Notes: generated by a model not told the origin, from the letters alone. A DNA stretch of 64,000 nt from Methylovorus glucosotrophus (GCF_009858335.1 NZ_VMSE01000001.1:1984001-2048000), one strand, 5' to 3'. Shown: positions 19,021 to 29,280, counted from the stretch's first letter. Translations and numbers: made by a program.

Positions 19021-20405
19021 GCGTGAATCTCCTTGCGGGTAAATGAGGTAGCGCCCAGCGTGCGCGCGGCGTCTTCCATGCGGGCGGCGAGCGCCAGCAG
19101 AGAAGCGTCATGAAACGCCGGGGCACACAGGGTGACGCCAAATGGCAGGCGGTTGGCCTGGAATCCGGTAGGCACGGCAATCGCCGACAGGTCCAGCAGA
19201 TTCATGAAATTGGTGTAATAGCCCAGGTTGGAATTGGTTTGCACCGGATCAGCCTCGACTTCGGCAATCGTGTAAATGGTGCCCGCCGTCGGGGTGACGA
19301 TAATGTCCAGGTAATCCCACACCGCAGCAGCCTTGCGTTGCAGGGCTTTCAGCTGATAACCGAAGCTGTAGGCATCGGCCGCGCTGAAGCGTGTCGCGCC
19401 GCTGATGATCTTGTGCGTGACCGGGTACAGCGCTTCCGGTTTGGCTTCGATGAATTCACGGATAGCTGCGTAGCGCTCGGCCACCCATGGCCCTTCGTAG
19501 AGCAGGCGGGCCGTTTGCAAAAACACGGTGAAATCAATCTCCACCGCCACCCCGCCCAGCGCCACCAGTTTGGCGACGGCAGCATCAAACAAAGCGGGCG
19601 TTTCCGCATTGCCAAAAAACTGCAGCTGATCGGCACGTGGCACACCAAAGCGGAAACCATGCTCGGGCAAGGGCTTGCCTGCCGTGAGCGCCTCACGCGA
19701 ATACGGGTCTTCCTCATCAAAGCCCTGTGCGACTTCCAGCACCGTGGCGGCATCCTGTGCCGTCAGCGCAAAGATGGACACGCAATCCAGCGTGCGGCAG
19801 GCAGGCACCACGCCACGGGTGCTGAGCAGCCCGCAGCTGGGCTTGTGCCCAACCAGATTATTGAACGCGGCCGGCACCCGGCCTGAGCCTGCGGTATCCG
19901 TACCCAGGCTGAAGCTCGCCAGGCCCAGCGCCACCGACACTGCCGAGCCTGAGCTGGAGCCACCGGAAATATAATCCGGGTCTATGCTGTTATGGCAGGC
20001 GCCATACGGCGAGCGTACGCCCACCAGGCCCGTGGCGAACTGGTCCAGATTGGTTTTACCCAAGGGAATGGCCCCGGCATCGATCAGCCGCTGCACCACG
20101 GTGGCGTGCTGCGCAGGGGTATAGGCATAGTCCGGGCAGGCGGCGGTAGTCGGCACGCCGGCGAGATCAATATTGTCCTTGATGGCAAAGGGAATGCCAT
20201 ACAGCGGCAGGCTGGCAGGGTCGCGCCCTACCAGCGCCTCGGCGTAAGACAGCAACTGCGCCAGCGGCAGGCGATGAATCCAGATGCGGTGCGGGTCTTC
20301 CGTGCCCATGGCGGCATCCAGCTGCCGCACCAGTTGCGAGGGGGTGAGGCTGCCTGTGCGGTATTGCTCGCGCAGGCTGGTGATTTGCAGATCGAGTGTG
20401 GTCAT
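19017..20405 (-). CDS. atzF: allophanate hydrolase, amidase domain (AtzF-like)
   Basis: Amidase-signature enzyme of 462 residues that hydrolyses allophanate, giving ammonia and CO2. The Ser-cisSer-Lys triad is intact: Lys76 in FAIKDNID, Ser150 in GGSSSGS, and nucleophile Ser174 in GTDTAGSGRVPA. Each is offset by 15 from the residues known for AtzF (Lys91, Ser165, Ser189). The usual C-terminal domain is missing and is encoded by the next gene. It begins four bases after the carboxylase gene stop. In this context it takes the allophanate made from guanidine by the carboxylase and the DUF1989 pair. Confidence 0.92.
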   Translation of the reverse strand: MTTLDLQITSLREQYRTGSLTPSQLVRQLDAAMGTEDPHRIWIHRLPLAQLLSYAEALVGRDPASLPLYGIPFAIKDNIDLAGVPTTAACPDYAYTPAQHATVVQRLIDAGAIPLGKTNLDQFATGLVGVRSPYGACHNSIDPDYISGGSSSGSAVSVALGLASFSLGTDTAGSGRVPAAFNNLVGHKPSCGLLSTRGVVPACRTLDCVSIFALTAQDAATVLEVAQGFDEEDPYSREALTAGKPLPEHGFRFGVPRADQLQFFGNAETPALFDAAVAKLVALGGVAVEIDFTVFLQTARLLYEGPWVAERYAAIREFIEAKPEALYPVTHKIISGATRFSAADAYSFGYQLKALQRKAAAVWDYLDIIVTPTAGTIYTIAEVEADPVQTNSNLGYYTNFMNLLDLSAIAVPTGFQANRLPFGVTLCAPAFHDASLLALAARMEDAARTLGATSFTRKEIHA

Positions 20406-20408
20406 GAT

Positions 20409-23400
20409 TTATTCCGTTGCAATGGCAATGAGGGTCTGGCCGGCACTGACGGGCTTGCCCGGCTGGCACAACACATGGCTGATGGTCCCGGCTGCCGGGG
20501 CGACCACGGCGATTTCCATTTTCATGGATTCAATAATCACCAGCGTATCGCCCGCGGCGACCGTATCGCCCACATTCACTGCCACTTGCCACAGATTGCC
20601 GGCCACATGGGCGGCCACGGCACGGCAGTCATCGGGCAGCGCGTCTTCCGCCACCGTGCTCGCTGCCGACTCATCATTGCTGTAATTGGCCTGGCCGTTG
20701 GCAATCCAGCGCTCGCGCTCGGCATCAAATGCGGCTTGCTGGCGCTCCTTGAACGCGATCATGGTGGCGGCTTCAGCGGCAATCAGCGCGTTGTAATCCT
20801 TGAGGCGGAACACCTGCTCTTCCACCTTGAGCTTGAATTTGCCACGCGGGAAATCCTCGCGGATTTGCAGCAGCTCTTCCGCGCTGACCGGGTAAAAGCG
20901 GATCTGGTCAAAAAAGCGCAGCAGCCAGGGCTTGCCCTGCGGGAAGTCGGCTGTGGCACGCCAGCGGTTCCACATCTGCAAGGTGCGGCCGACAAACTGG
21001 TAACCGCCGGGGCCTTCCATGCCATACACGCACATATAGGCGCCGCCAATGCCCACGGCGTTTTCCGGCGTCCAGGTGCGGGCCGGGTTGTATTTGGTGG
21101 TCACCAGACGGTGGCGCGGGTCTACCGGCGTGGCGACGGGCGCGCCCAGATACACATCGCCCAGGCCCAGGGTGAGGTAGCTCGCCTCGAACACGATGCG
21201 CTTGACGTCCTCAATGCTATCGAGGCCGTTGATGCGGCGGATGAACTCGATATTGCTGCCATGGCCGGACTCCACATCGCACCAGGGCGCATCCTTGCGC
21301 ACCGATTGCATGTACTTTTCCACGGCGAGCTGGGTGGCAGCATCGTCCCACGACAACGGCAGGTGCACGATGCGGGTCGGCACTTCCATTTCATCGATGG
21401 CGGGCAGTTGCGCTTCCAGGGTTTGCAAGGTGGTCAGCAACTGCTCCACCGGCAGGCGCAGGCTGTCGTAATGCAGCTGCAACGAACGTATGCCGGGCGT
21501 GAGATCAATGATGCCGGGCACCTTGGCCTGCTCAAGCGCCTGCATGAGGGCATGCACGCGGAAGCGCAGGTTGAGGTCCAGCACCAGCGGGCCATATTCC
21601 ACCAGCAGGTATTTGTCACCGGCCTGGCGATACACCACGGCCACGCGCTCTGCCGTCTCCGGCAAGGTGGCCAGAATGGGGGTTGTGGTGTGGGCGAGAT
21701 CGGAGGCGGGCAAGGCCAGCGGCGCAGTGGCGCTTGCCAGGTCTGCCAGCATGGCGTTTTGCGCGACTTCAAGCACGCGTGCCTGGGCCTGGGAGAGACG
21801 GACAAAGCGCACCTTGTCGCCCGCTTTCAATTGGCCCATTTTCCATAGCTCGGCCTGCACAATGGTAGCCGGGCAGACAAAGCCGCCCAGGCTGGGGCCA
21901 TCCGGCCCCAGAATCACCGGCATGTCGCCGGTAAAGTCCACACTGCCAATCGCATAGGCGTTGTCGTGGATGTTGGAGGGATGCAAGCCCGCCTCACCGC
22001 CATCCTGCCGCGCCCATTGGGGCTTGGGACCGATCAGACGGATGCCGGTGGTGTTGGAGTTGTAATGCACTTCCCAGTCGGTGGAGAAGAACATGGCAAT
22101 ATCGTCGTCGGTAAAGAAATCCGGCGCGCCATGTGGCCCATACAGCACACCGATCTGCCATTCGTGCGTGTATTGCGGGCGCAGGGCGGGCGGAATCACC
22201 GATATCGCAGTTTCCGCCGCAGCCAGCTTGCCCAGATGCAGCACATCGCCCACGCGCAGGGCGCGGCCGCCATGGCCGCCAAACTGACCCAGAGTAAAGG
22301 TGGATTTGCTGCCCAGGTAATCCGGCACATCAAAGCCGCCCTGCACGGCTAGATACGCACGGCACCCCAGGTCGCCCAGCTTGCCGATGGCGAGCGTGCT
22401 GCCCGCCTTGACGGCATGCGCCTGCCACATGGCGAGCTGCTGGCCATCCAGTGTCAATGCCAGCTCAGGGCCGGTCACGGCAATCACGGTATCAGTATTG
22501 AATTTCAGCGTGGGGCCAATCAGGGTGATTTCCAGGCCCGCCATGCCTTCGGCGTTGCCCACCAGGCGATTGGCAAAGCGAAACGCCAGATGGTCCATGG
22601 GGCCGGAAGGCGGCACGCCAATGTTCCAGTAGCCGGTGCGGCCGGGATAATCCTGTATGGTGCTCATGACGCCGCCATCCAGCACATCCAGCGTGTGTGG
22701 GCGGTAAACAAAGCTATTGAGGTAGCGCGTGGTCTGTTGCCCTGCCGGGAATACGCTGTCGGCCAGCACCTGACGCAGATACTCCAGGTTGGTTTCAATG
22801 CCGGCGAGGCGGGTCTGGTCGAGCGCGGTTTGCATGGACTGCACCGCGGCGGCGCGGTCACTGGCATGCACCAGCACCTTGGCCAGCAAGGGGTCGTAAT
22901 ACGGCGAAACCTCGCTGCCCTGCTCTACCCAGGCATCCACCCGCACATCGGAGGGGAACACCACTTCGGTCAGCACGCCCGAGCTGGGCTGAAACTGCTT
23001 GTTGGCATCTTCGGCATACTCCCGCACCTGGATGGCATGGCCCTTAGGCTGATGTTGATAGGCCGCAATAAAGTCGCGCTCGCCTGCGGCCAGGCGGATC
23101 ATCCAGCCCACCAGGTCCACGCCGCTCACCAGTTCGGTCACGCCGTGCTCCACTTGCAGCCGGGTGTTGACCTCCAGAAAGTAAAAGTCGCCGCTGGCAT
23201 TGTCGTAAACAAATTCCACCGTGCCCGCCGAGCGATAGCCGATGGCACTGGCCAGACGCACCGCTGTCTCGGCCAGCTGCTGGCGTATCGCCTCGCTGAT
23301 ATTGGGCGCCGGGGTTTCTTCTATCACCTTCTGGTTGCGGCGCTGCACCGAGCAATCGCGCTCGCCCAGCGCCACCACATGACCTGCGCCATCGCCAAAA

Positions 23401-24035
23401 ATCTGCACTTCAATGTGGCGCGCGGCTTCCACGTATTTTTCCAGATAAAGGCCGGATTCCTTGAAATTGGCGCGTGACAACCGCTGCACCGAGGCAAAGG
23501 CTTCGGCCAGTTCATCTTCACCCCAGATCAGGCGCATGCCGATGCCGCCGCCACCTGCCGTGCTCTTCAGCATCACCGGGTAGCCAATGCGTGCGGCATG
23601 CGTGCGAGCTTCGGCGACATCCGCCAGCAAACGGGTGCCCGGCAACAGCGGTACGCCATTGGCCTCGGCCAGCGCGCGGGCGGTGTGCTTTAGACCAAAG
23701 TCACGCATCTGTTGGGGAGTGGGGCCGATAAAGGCAATGCCTGCGGCTTCGCAGGCTTCGGCAAAACCGGGGTTTTCAGACAGAAAGCCATAACCCGGAT
23801 GAATGGCTTGTGCACCAGTCTGGTGCGCGGCTTGCAGGATCGCGGGGATATTCAGGTAACTCTCGGCGGCAGGAGCCGGACCAACACAGATCGCTTCATC
23901 CGCTTCCAGCACATGGCGGGCACCGGCATCAGCTTCAGAGTAGACGGCTACAGAGCGGACACCAAGTTGCTTGAGGGTGCGGATAATGCGGCAAGCGATC
24001 TCACCGCGGTTGGCAATAAGCACTTTATGAAACAT
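20409..24035 (-). CDS. guanidine carboxylase (urea carboxylase family, biotin-dependent)
   Basis: A 1208-residue, single-chain biotin carboxylase. Order: ATP-grasp biotin carboxylase domain (residues 1-450, starting [20 protein letters not shown]), then KipA- and KipI-like carboxyltransferase parts (AHS1/AHS2, about 470-1000), a linker, and a C-terminal biotinyl domain with ESMKM at 1169-1173 (biotin on Lys1172). Annotated by homology as urea carboxylase, but the ACGG-hairpin riboswitch directly upstream and the co-encoded DUF1989 pair match the subgroup shown to carboxylate guanidine. ATG 24035 follows AAGG at 7-nt spacing. The open frame to 24077 runs through the riboswitch and is not coding. 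Confidence 0.93.
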   Translation of the reverse strand: MFHKVLIANRGEIACRIIRTLKQLGVRSVAVYSEADAGARHVLEADEAICVGPAPAAESYLNIPAILQAAHQTGAQAIHPGYGFLSENPGFAEACEAAGIAFIGPTPQQMRDFGLKHTARALAEANGVPLLPGTRLLADVAEARTHAARIGYPVMLKSTAGGGGIGMRLIWGEDELAEAFASVQRLSRANFKESGLYLEKYVEAARHIEVQIFGDGAGHVVALGERDCSVQRRNQKVIEETPAPNISEAIRQQLAETAVRLASAIGYRSAGTVEFVYDNASGDFYFLEVNTRLQVEHGVTELVSGVDLVGWMIRLAAGERDFIAAYQHQPKGHAIQVREYAEDANKQFQPSSGVLTEVVFPSDVRVDAWVEQGSEVSPYYDPLLAKVLVHASDRAAAVQSMQTALDQTRLAGIETNLEYLRQVLADSVFPAGQQTTRYLNSFVYRPHTLDVLDGGVMSTIQDYPGRTGYWNIGVPPSGPMDHLAFRFANRLVGNAEGMAGLEITLIGPTLKFNTDTVIAVTGPELALTLDGQQLAMWQAHAVKAGSTLAIGKLGDLGCRAYLAVQGGFDVPDYLGSKSTFTLGQFGGHGGRALRVGDVLHLGKLAAAETAISVIPPALRPQYTHEWQIGVLYGPHGAPDFFTDDDIAMFFSTDWEVHYNSNTTGIRLIGPKPQWARQDGGEAGLHPSNIHDNAYAIGSVDFTGDMPVILGPDGPSLGGFVCPATIVQAELWKMGQLKAGDKVRFVRLSQAQARVLEVAQNAMLADLASATAPLALPASDLAHTTTPILATLPETAERVAVVYRQAGDKYLLVEYGPLVLDLNLRFRVHALMQALEQAKVPGIIDLTPGIRSLQLHYDSLRLPVEQLLTTLQTLEAQLPAIDEMEVPTRIVHLPLSWDDAATQLAVEKYMQSVRKDAPWCDVESGHGSNIEFIRRINGLDSIEDVKRIVFEASYLTLGLGDVYLGAPVATPVDPRHRLVTTKYNPARTWTPENAVGIGGAYMCVYGMEGPGGYQFVGRTLQMWNRWRATADFPQGKPWLLRFFDQIRFYPVSAEELLQIREDFPRGKFKLKVEEQVFRLKDYNALIAAEAATMIAFKERQQAAFDAERERWIANGQANYSNDESAASTVAEDALPDDCRAVAAHVAGNLWQVAVNVGDTVAAGDTLVIIESMKMEIAVVAPAAGTISHVLCQPGKPVSAGQTLIAIATE

Positions 24036-24047
24036 GACTAACCTTGT

Positions 24048-24093
24048 GCGGGCCGTCCCGCTGGGTATAGATCTCACCGGGCCGTCCCGGTGA
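24048..24093 (-). promoter_or_regulatory. guanidine-II (mini-ykkC) riboswitch
   Basis: The leftward mRNA folds into two hairpins with the same ACGG loop. P1 is an 8-bp stem TCACCGGG / CCCGGTGA (24093-24074). P2 is a 5-bp stem GCGGG / CCCGC (24061-24048). They are joined by a 12-nt linker. Twin hairpins with ACGR tetraloops capped on GGG/CCC are the defining feature of guanidine-II riboswitches. P2 ends 12 nt before the ATG of the carboxylase, with the AAGG ribosome-binding site two to three bases after it. This is the expected geometry for translational control by guanidine. Confidence 0.9.
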
Positions 24094-24166
24094 GCGGTTG
24101 ATTCAGTCGACTGTGACTAACTGACCATGGTTATCTATCTATTCCCTAGCATGTTGCATGCCAGAT

Positions 24167-24841
24167 TTATGCAGCAGCCTGGACGGGATCCCAGACCAGC
24201 AGGCGAACTGGCGTCGGGTTATAGGCGTTGCAGGGGTTATTCAGTTGCGGGCAGTTGGAGATCAGCACCACGACGTCCATCTCGGCGCGCATTTCCACGT
24301 ATTTGCCAGCGCCGGAAATGCCATCATCAAACTTGAGATGGCCATCGGCGGTGACCGGCACATTCATGAAGAAATTGATGTTGGCGGTGATGTCGCGCTT
24401 GCTCATGTTCCGGTGCGTGGCACAGCCGCAGTGGTTGAGCGCATGCATGAAGCTATCGCGGCAGCTGTGCATGGGGCGCTTTTCCAGGGCATAGCGCACG
24501 GTGTTGCTCTCGGCGGCACAGGCCCCGCCCAGGGTATCGTGGCGGCCACAGGTATCCGCGGTGATGGTCAGCATGGGCCGGCCTTCATTTGAATACAGCA
24601 CCGAGCCAGTAGTCAGGTAAAGCTGGCGCTGGCGGGCAATGGTATCGACTGCGCTGTAGCGCTCTTCGGGATCAGCGGCGCTGTAAAAAAGCGTATCCAC
24701 CGCTTGGTTGCCTTCCAGGTCCAGAATGCGGAATATCTGGCCTTTTTTCACTTCGGCCATCCAGGGATCGCCGGCATCGCATACCTGGTCCAGCACGGCG
24801 TTGCGCGGATCCAATGGGCTTTCGGTCAGCATCTGGCTCAT
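24167..24841 (-). CDS. DUF1989 urea carboxylase-associated protein, carboxyguanidine deiminase subunit (Cys-rich)
   Basis: A 224-residue member of the DUF1989 family, classically 'urea carboxylase-associated protein'. Such pairs have been shown to form a carboxyguanidine deiminase (CgdAB), turning carboxyguanidine into allophanate plus ammonia. Conserved features include [18 protein letters not shown] near residue 38, the Cys cluster [17 protein letters not shown] near 127-143 and the [16 protein letters not shown] stretch. The cysteine cluster probably binds a metal; the partner protein lacks it. It overlaps its partner's gene by four bases. Which of the two is CgdA and which CgdB I leave open. 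Confidence 0.87.
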   Translation of the reverse strand: MSQMLTESPLDPRNAVLDQVCDAGDPWMAEVKKGQIFRILDLEGNQAVDTLFYSAADPEERYSAVDTIARQRQLYLTTGSVLYSNEGRPMLTITADTCGRHDTLGGACAAESNTVRYALEKRPMHSCRDSFMHALNHCGCATHRNMSKRDITANINFFMNVPVTADGHLKFDDGISGAGKYVEMRAEMDVVVLISNCPQLNNPCNAYNPTPVRLLVWDPVQAAA

Positions 24842-25566
24842 AGGTAATACCTTTCCGTGTTGATAAAGCCGCGGGCGTTTTGCTCACACTGCGTGCGGCA
24901 CACATCATCGGGCGCGGCGGCCCCGGCATACCAGGCCGTGAGCTTTACCGCAGCCGGTTTGTATTCGGTGGCAGGGTCTAGCGGATGCGGCGCGGCAGAT
25001 AGCACCAGCAGCACGTTCATGTCGAAGCGCACATCCACATAATCCCCCGCCTTGCTATGGCCGGCGACAAAGCTCAGCGCACCGTTGTCATCCGGCACGG
25101 CCTTGCTGAAAAAATTGACGTTGGCGACCAGATCGCGCTTGCCCAGGCCGTATTTCGCCAGCTCGATCAGCAGGCCATCCTTGCCGCTGCGGTGCATGGC
25201 ATTGCGATGGGTCTGGAAGGTCGCTTTACCGTACTGGCCTTCGATCATGGCGGCATCGGTCACGCCGCTGAAGGTATCGTGCCAGCCCACGCTATCGCCA
25301 ATGATGGAGCACATGACGCGCCCCATGTCGGAATAGCAGACATGGCCGGTGGTGAGGTACGCGGTATGCTGCGCCTTCAGCGAATCCGGCATGTTGTAGC
25401 GTTCCAGCTTGTCTTCCGGGTTATAAAACAGCGCGGCCAGATTGGCCCCGCCTTCCAGGTCAGTGATACGCAGCGCAGTGCCACGGCGTATCAGGCCTGA
25501 CCAGTGATTGCCGCCGGGGATGGTTTCTTCCCACAGCACGGCAGCAGGTTCAAATACAGCGCTCAT
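24838..25566 (-). CDS. DUF1989 urea carboxylase-associated protein, partner subunit of carboxyguanidine deiminase
   Basis: A 242-residue DUF1989 protein paralogous to its downstream neighbour. Shared landmarks: [18 protein letters not shown] near residue 32, [19 protein letters not shown] near 73, and [20 protein letters not shown] near 147. It lacks the CxxxC...C cluster of its partner, having [13 protein letters not shown] in that position, so the two are likely non-equivalent subunits of one enzyme. The C-terminus ([20 protein letters not shown]) is longer than in the partner. Its gene overlaps the next by ATGA and lies 26 bases after the NikR-like gene. Confidence 0.87.
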   Translation of the reverse strand: MSAVFEPAAVLWEETIPGGNHWSGLIRRGTALRITDLEGGANLAALFYNPEDKLERYNMPDSLKAQHTAYLTTGHVCYSDMGRVMCSIIGDSVGWHDTFSGVTDAAMIEGQYGKATFQTHRNAMHRSGKDGLLIELAKYGLGKRDLVANVNFFSKAVPDDNGALSFVAGHSKAGDYVDVRFDMNVLLVLSAAPHPLDPATEYKPAAVKLTAWYAGAAAPDDVCRTQCEQNARGFINTERYYL

Positions 25567-25592
25567 GCTCTTATCCTTGTCTCTTTTCCCGC

Positions 25593-26066
25593 TTACTGCC
25601 CTGCCCTGCGGGCCTTGGGCGTCATCGGGTGTAACGGCGGGATGACCGCCCCCATCAGTTGCAGCTTGCCGGTAATCACGCCGCGCAGCGCGATAATCTC
25701 ATTCGCCACGGCCTGCACGATGAGTGCCGGGCCTTGTACCAGTATCACTTCCATGGTCTGGTTATCGGCCAGATGCACGTGCAGGGAGCTGATCACTTCA
25801 TCCAGGTGCTGGTACTGCAAATCCGCAATGGTTTTTTGCAGGCCCCGCGTGCCATTGTTGTAAAGAATGGTGATGGTACCCACCATCACCTCATTGCCTT
25901 TTTCACGCTTATGCTCGGCCAGATGCTGGCGCAGCATGTCGTTGATGGCTTGCGAACGGCTTTCGAAGCCCCGCTCAATCACCATGGAATCAAGTTCCGC
26001 ATGCAGCTCATCCGGCAAGGAGATACTGATGCGATTTACCGGTGCCTTTTTGTTTTTCTCGTTCAT
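25593..26066 (-). CDS. NikR-like ribbon-helix-helix regulator with altered metal site
   Basis: A 157-residue regulator with an N-terminal ribbon-helix-helix DNA-binding domain (NRISISLPDELHAELDSMV, residues 11-29) and a C-terminal ACT-like domain, as in NikR. Gap-free comparison with E. coli NikR (from memory) puts Tyr85 at the nickel ligand His76 position and Thr104 at the Cys95 position; only the two other ligands remain (His96 and His98, LHVH). High-affinity square-planar nickel binding is thus unlikely. ATG 26066 has a perfect AGGAGG. It probably controls this operon in response to another signal; target and ligand are unknown. Confidence 0.85.
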   Translation of the reverse strand: MNEKNKKAPVNRISISLPDELHAELDSMVIERGFESRSQAINDMLRQHLAEHKREKGNEVMVGTITILYNNGTRGLQKTIADLQYQHLDEVISSLHVHLADNQTMEVILVQGPALIVQAVANEIIALRGVITGKLQLMGAVIPPLHPMTPKARRAGQ

Positions 26067-26123
26067 GTTTCCTCCTGTGTGACTTGCCGGTTTGGCGCGA
26101 CTAAAGGCGCCATCATGGCAGAC

Positions 26124-26149
26124 CGGGGCAGGCCTTGCAGCCTGCCCCG
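26124..26149 (-). other. intercistronic hairpin between the GS-like and NikR-like genes
   Basis: A perfect 10-bp stem (CGGGGCAGGC / GCCTGCCCCG, loop of six) right after the glutamine synthetase-like stop. In the leftward direction no U-run follows. A smaller GGCGC / GCGCC repeat (26094-26111) lies just upstream of the nikR-like start. It may stabilise the upstream message or attenuate read-through. Confidence 0.5.
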
Positions 26150-26162
26150 TCAACACCTCGGC

Positions 26163-27527
26163 TTAGAACATGTAGCTGTAACGATCAATTTCCCACTGGC
26201 TCACGGTCAGGTGGTAGGTTTCCCATTCCTGGCTCTTGTAGGTGACAAACTCGTCACGCAGCTCCTTGCCCAGGGTTTTTTCCACCAGCGGATCGGCAGC
26301 GAATGCCTCAACCGCTTCCTGCAGGGTTTGCGGCAGGAATTGAATGCCACGGCCCATGCGCTCTTCTTCGCTGATGGCGTACAGGTTGTCTTCGTTCGGT
26401 GCACCTGGGTCCAGTTGTTCGCGTATGCCTTCCAGACCCGCGGCCAATGCCAGCGTCGCGGCCAGATACGGGTTCACGGCACCATCCGCATTGCGGGATT
26501 CACAACGGCCACCGCCCATGGGCACGCGTACCGAGTTGGTACGGTTATTGGAGCCGTAGGAGTTGAACACCGGCGCCCAGCTGAAGTAGCTCATGGCACC
26601 GCGACGCACCAGGCGCTTGTAGCTGTTGACCGTAGGCGCAAAGGCAGCGCAAAGGGCCGGGCCGTGCTTGAGAATACCGGCGATGAACTGGTAACCCAGC
26701 GTGGTGAGGCCGAGGCCGCGTGGATCATCCTTGGGGTCGCAGGCAAACAGGTTCTTGCCGGTCTTGAGGTCGTACAGCGACATGTTGAAGTGCGCGCCGG
26801 TGCCGGTCTTGTCGGCAAACGGCTTGGGCATCATGGTCGCCAGCAGGCCCTCTTCCTTGGCATAGTGCTTGGCCATGTAACGGAAGAAGGTGAAGCGGTC
26901 GCACATGGTCAGCGCATCGCTGTAGTTGAAGTCAAACTCGAACTGGCTGTTGCCGTCTTCGTGGTCAAACGAATACAGATCCCAGCCGAGGTCGTTGATG
27001 GCGGTCGCCATCTTGTCCAGCCAGCCGAAGTTATCCATAAAGCCGCGTACGTCGTAGCAAGGCTTGACCAGCTTGTCATCGGGGTTAGGGATAGACAGCT
27101 TGCCATCGGCTTCCTGCTTCAGGAGGTAAATCTCGCACTCAATGCCGAGGTTCATGCCAAAGCCCATTTCGGCGGCCTGTGCCAGCACGTTTTTCAGTGC
27201 CACGCGGGTGTTCAGCGCATAGGGCTCGCCCTGAAAGCCATTGTCAGCCGGCATCCAGGCGACTTTCGGTTCCCATGGCAAGGGAATGATATGGTCCAGA
27301 TCAGGAACCGAGGTCAGTTCATCATCGCTTGGTGCCTGGCCCAGGCCATCCAGCGCGTAGCCGGTGTAGCGCTCGGAGCCAGCGGCCATTTGCGGCAGGT
27401 GATCAATCGGCACCACCTTGGCCTTGGGCACGCCGTGGATATCCACGTAAGCGCCTATGCAATACTTGACGCCCTTGGCTTTGAGCTCGTTCTGGATCGT
27501 GGCAATTTCTGCAGTCGACTTCGACAT
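26163..27527 (-). CDS. type III glutamine synthetase-like ligase (GlnT/GSIII group)
   Basis: A 454-residue glutamine synthetase fold enzyme. The beta-grasp N-domain ([21 protein letters not shown]) is followed by the catalytic domain with metal-binding [19 protein letters not shown] and the [13 protein letters not shown]/ammonia region. NSYKRLV and [13 protein letters not shown] complete the signature. It resembles the short type III (GlnT) enzymes of rhizobia and methylotrophs. Glutamate-ammonia ligation is the default call; related enzymes glutamylate methylamine or other amines, so the amine is not certain. ATG 27527 is chosen because AAAGG stands 7 bases before it. In this operon it would capture released nitrogen. 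Confidence 0.82.
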   Translation of the reverse strand: MSKSTAEIATIQNELKAKGVKYCIGAYVDIHGVPKAKVVPIDHLPQMAAGSERYTGYALDGLGQAPSDDELTSVPDLDHIIPLPWEPKVAWMPADNGFQGEPYALNTRVALKNVLAQAAEMGFGMNLGIECEIYLLKQEADGKLSIPNPDDKLVKPCYDVRGFMDNFGWLDKMATAINDLGWDLYSFDHEDGNSQFEFDFNYSDALTMCDRFTFFRYMAKHYAKEEGLLATMMPKPFADKTGTGAHFNMSLYDLKTGKNLFACDPKDDPRGLGLTTLGYQFIAGILKHGPALCAAFAPTVNSYKRLVRRGAMSYFSWAPVFNSYGSNNRTNSVRVPMGGGRCESRNADGAVNPYLAATLALAAGLEGIREQLDPGAPNEDNLYAISEEERMGRGIQFLPQTLQEAVEAFAADPLVEKTLGKELRDEFVTYKSQEWETYHLTVSQWEIDRYSYMF

Positions 27528-27590
27528 ATACATACCTTTCAATTAAATCGGATTAGGGTGCTGCGGTTTTGCTGTGCCGGGCCTGACGTC

Positions 27591-28361
27591 TCAGGCAGCG
27601 GCATGGCTGAAATAGGAATGTGGGAGCGGTGGCTGTTCGGCCTGACCGCGGCGTATCAATTCGGATAAATCCTCGACCATCCAGGCAAACCATTCCGCGC
27701 CTTTTTCGGCACTGGAAATGCTGGGCTGGCCGGTCACCCCATTAAGGCTGGTGCGATTCACCGGGTGGGCAAACACCAGGTCATCGGTGCGGTCCGGGTC
27801 ATCGGACAGCGTGAGCTTGTCTGTGCGCACGATGTGCGGGGCTTTTTCCAGCATGAGCGAAGTTTCGGCATCGTTGGCATGCCAGTCATCGCCATCGGCA
27901 TGGTGGAACTGCTTGACGCGCGGACTCATGGTGGCGGTATTGATCACGGCCACCATCATGTCGTCGTGCTCGCTGCGCAGCATCTCCAGCGCGCAACGCA
28001 GGGGCGCCGCATTGGTAACGTGACTATTGATGATAAACAGGCGACGCACACCGCTGTGGTAAGCCCAGTCGCCAATCTCCTTCACCAGATTGATCAGGGT
28101 GATGGGGCTGAGCGCGATGGTGCCTGGCCAGCGGCGGCTATGCCCTACCGAGCAGCCATAAGGCATGGTCGGCAGCATGGGCACGCCCGTGCTTTCCGCC
28201 ACTTCGCGGCAAAGAATATCGGCCAGGATGTAATCCATGCCACAGCCCATGTGCGGGCCGTGCTGTTCGGTTGCGCCTATCGGCAGCATGGCGGTGCCGC
28301 TGGCCGCAGCCAGCTTGGCGGGGAGTTCATCCCAAGTGGTTTCAGACCATTGCATCGTCAT
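27591..28361 (-). CDS. creatininase-family amidohydrolase
   Basis: A 256-residue member of the creatininase / creatinine amidohydrolase family, with metal-binding motifs IGATEQHGPHMGCGMD (residues about 33-48), an INSHVTNAAPL motif near 115 (the family usually shows NGHGGN) and WHANDAETSLML near 164. Members open lactam or formamide bonds (creatinine, FAPy, mycofactocin precursor). The substrate here is unknown; a guanidino compound such as creatinine or a relative would fit the operon, by inference. ATG 28361 follows GGAG at 7-nt spacing; that GGAG overlaps the stop of the ABC ATPase gene, so translation is coupled. Confidence 0.8.
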   Translation of the reverse strand: MTMQWSETTWDELPAKLAAASGTAMLPIGATEQHGPHMGCGMDYILADILCREVAESTGVPMLPTMPYGCSVGHSRRWPGTIALSPITLINLVKEIGDWAYHSGVRRLFIINSHVTNAAPLRCALEMLRSEHDDMMVAVINTATMSPRVKQFHHADGDDWHANDAETSLMLEKAPHIVRTDKLTLSDDPDRTDDLVFAHPVNRTSLNGVTGQPSISSAEKGAEWFAWMVEDLSELIRRGQAEQPPLPHSYFSHAAA

Positions 28362-28365
28362 TTCT

Positions 28366-29280
28366 TTACTCCACGTTATCGGCAACATTGACGAAGCGAA
28401 TCATGCGACTGGGCACGGAGACGGCGTCTTCATCCACGGGTTCGGTAGGCGGATGGATCAGCTCTTCCAGCCGCGCCTTGGTGGCAATGAATTCGGGGGT
28501 GAACAATTGATCAGGGCTGCGCGGACGTGGCACCGATACTTCAATCAGCTCCTGCACTTCACCCGGATGCGCTTTCAGAACCAGAATGCGGTCTGCCAGC
28601 AGGATGGCTTCATCCAGATCATGCGTGATGAACAGGATGGTGATGTCGATGTTGCGCCAGATCTCCAGCAGGTGCGTTTGCATCTTGCAGCGGGTCTGCG
28701 CATCCAGTGCGCCAAACGGTTCATCCATCAGCAGGATGCGCGGCTGGTTGACCAGGGCACGGGCAATCGCCACGCGTTGCTTCATGCCGCCGGAAAGCTC
28801 ATGCGGATAGGCATTGGCAAATTTCTCCAGGCCCACCAGTTCCAGCCACAGCGCGACTTCACGCGAGGCTTCTTCAGAGGGCATGCCATTCATTTCCAGG
28901 CCGAACATCACGTTCTTTTTTACGCTTAGCCATGGGAACAGGGTGTAGCCCTGAAACACCATGCCGCGATCGCGGCCGGGGCCGGTGACCGGCTTGCCAT
29001 CCAGCAGCACTTCGCCACTGGTATAGCTCTCCAGGCCTGCCAGCGTGCGGATCAGCGTGGACTTGCCACAGCCAGAAGGCCCGATGACGCAGACAAATTC
29101 GCGGCGGTGCGTCTTGAAGCTGACGTCCTTCAACGCCGTGGTTTCGCCCTTGGCGCCGCGGTAGACCTTGGTCAGGTTTTTCACCTCCAGGATCACTTCG
29201 CGCTGTTTCAGCTTGTCGAAGCGCGCCTTCACGGCTTCGGACTGGGTCAGGTAACTGATTTGATCTGTATTTGCTTGCAT
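28366..29280 (-). CDS. ABC transporter ATPase, TauB/SsuB/NrtD type
   Basis: A 304-residue ATPase with intact Walker A (GPSGCGKST, about 70-78), ABC signature ([15 protein letters not shown]), and Walker B ([12 protein letters not shown]). It belongs to the nitrate/sulfonate/taurine family and carries an unusual extended N-terminus of about 30 residues before the nucleotide-binding fold and a C-terminal tail of similar length. It drives the importer formed with the upstream permease and binding protein. Start ATG 29280; an AAGGAG that overlaps the permease stop precedes it. Import of guanidine, or a guanidino precursor, is inferred from the operon. Confidence 0.92.

Noticed and set aside
26163..27527. 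Gamma-glutamylmethylamide synthetase (methylamine pathway) instead of GSIII-like
   Set aside because: The remembered Methylovorus enzyme differs along much of its length, and no methylglutamate synthase or dehydrogenase genes are adjacent; kept only as an alternative.
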